Of a DNA stretch of 5,944 nucleotides, positions 5,361 through 5,944 are shown piece after piece (position 1 is the stretch's first letter; every line of letters starts with the position of its first letter). Under the pieces are notes generated by a model that saw only the letters and a program-made list of their open reading frames with translations, did not search any database and was not told where the DNA came from. A program made the translations under genes and the position numbers. The DNA comes from an uncultured Treponema sp. (GTDB lineage Bacteria; Spirochaetota; Spirochaetia; Treponematales; Treponemataceae): assembly GCA_937891125.1 (NCBI GenBank), contig CALAEZ010000089.1, positions 1-5,944 on the forward strand, read 5' to 3'.

Positions 5361-5892
5361 AGATGGTGGCGGTCTTTTTCTTGTCATCTATTTGATTCTT
5401 GCTATAGGTATTGAAGCACTTTCAAAAATTCTTATGCCGATTTTAGTCATCCTGGTTGTTGGCATTGCAATCTTTGCGCTCACCAGTGCAATTTCTATCC
5501 TTGAAGCAATCGTTTCGAGCTTTATTGACGAATTCCATATTTCGCGCCGACGAGCTGTTGTTATTGAAGGAGCGATTGCGCTGATTGTTGGCATTATTAT
5601 CTGCATGGGATATAACGTGCTTTATTTTGAAGTATCGCTTCCAAATGGCGTTACTGCACAAATTTTAGACATAATGGATTACGTCAGCAATAATATTCTG
5701 ATGCCGATTGTTTCCATAAGCACCTGTATTCTTATCGGTTGGATTTTAAAAACAAAAACGGTCATTGACGAAACAACTAAAAACGGCGAGGTATTCAACA
5801 GAAAAAATCTCTATATCTTTATGGTAAAATTCGCTGCTCCCTTGCTGCTTATCATTTTATTTCTTAAGAGCTTGGGCATTCTAAACTTTTAA
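5341..5892 (+). CDS. Neurotransmitter:sodium symporter (NSS) fragment, 5' truncated, internally deleted
   Basis: Residues 44-183 match the C-terminal part of bacterial NSS carriers: the TM7 signature ALTSAISILE (46-55), IDEFHISRRRAV (62-73), NNILMPIVS (117-125), GWILK (133-137) and a final helix ending at a TAA. Upstream pieces are also NSS-like but out of context. AKDGGGLFLVIYLILA (6-21) corresponds to the NGGGAF region between TM1 and TM2, and GIEALSKILMPILVILVVG (23-41) to TM5 (LeuT GIEKFAKIAMP). TM2 to TM4 and TM6 are thus skipped although the frame stays open. A complete carrier is about 450 residues with 11-12 helices and imports amino acids with Na+. At 183 residues this cannot form the sodium site of TM1, TM6 and TM8. 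An assembly collapse or a degraded gene is more likely than a functional mini-carrier. Confidence 0.8.
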   Translation: MQGSPAKDGGGLFLVIYLILAIGIEALSKILMPILVILVVGIAIFALTSAISILEAIVSSFIDEFHISRRRAVVIEGAIALIVGIIICMGYNVLYFEVSLPNGVTAQILDIMDYVSNNILMPIVSISTCILIGWILKTKTVIDETTKNGEVFNRKNLYIFMVKFAAPLLLIILFLKSLGILNF

Positions 5893-5913
5893 GGTTACCT
5901 GTTCGGGAGCTGC

Positions 5914-5944
5914 AGATCGGAAGACACGTTGAACTCCAGTCACG
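5914..5944 (+). other. Residual Illumina adapter sequence at contig end
   Basis: From 5914 the sequence is AGATCGGAAG followed by ACACGT and TGAACTCCAGTCAC. This is the TruSeq read-1 adapter with four bases missing (three after AGATCGGAAG and one C before TGAACT), then a final G. It is not biological and shows that reads were incompletely trimmed. Confidence 0.93.

Noticed and set aside
5132..5661. Overlapping frames on both strands around the NSS fragment
   Set aside because: Antisense or out-of-frame to the NSS and hypothetical membrane genes; no recognisable protein features.
1..5944. CRISPR array, tRNA, rRNA, transposase or phage genes
   Set aside because: I saw no regularly spaced repeats, cloverleaf, rRNA-like conserved stretches or mobile-element proteins on either strand.

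Overview
This window is best read as a mosaic metagenome contig and not as one contiguous stretch of a genome. Coding style, base composition and gene integrity change abruptly at several points. Two genes stop in mid-domain at a join, and the last 31 bases are a slightly degraded Illumina adapter. The sources look like members of a host-associated anaerobic community. From remembered protein similarity only, with no search, segment A looks Saccharibacteria-like, segment B Gastranaerophilales (Melainabacteria)-like and segment C Treponema-like.

Layout. Segment A (1 to about 313) holds the first 79 codons of a minus-strand ParA/Soj ATPase, its extended -10 promoter, a terminator-like hairpin of whatever lies upstream of parA, and a CACGTG-centred palindrome. 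Segment B (about 314 to 2220, AT-rich) carries two co-directional plus-strand genes: a secreted HExxH protein that is probably a zinc metallopeptidase, and a membrane-anchored carboxy-terminal processing protease (S41, PDZ) with an intact Ser/Lys/Gln catalytic set but no C-terminus. Segment C (about 2200 to 5345, GC-richer, all minus strand) reads in transcription order: a two-helix membrane protein of unknown function, a 21-residue hydrophobic peptide, a 36-residue membrane peptide, a duplicated DUF1538 transporter, and a tandem P-II-like regulator overlapping it by 4 bases. Segment D (about 5345 to 5892, AT-richer, plus strand) is an internally deleted neurotransmitter:sodium symporter (NSS) reading frame, followed by the adapter.

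How the genes work together. The only segment that looks like a system is C. A fused double-domain DUF1538 membrane protein, a family with reported cation/proton antiport activity, is translationally coupled to a double P-II-like sensor, and two very small membrane peptides with good ribosome-binding sites lie just upstream on the same strand. A P-II-gated ion transporter with small accessory peptides is the most interesting hypothesis here. The apparent convergence of the CTP protease with the P-II gene, and the juxtaposition of the NSS fragment with this locus, should not be given biological meaning until the joins are verified on reads.
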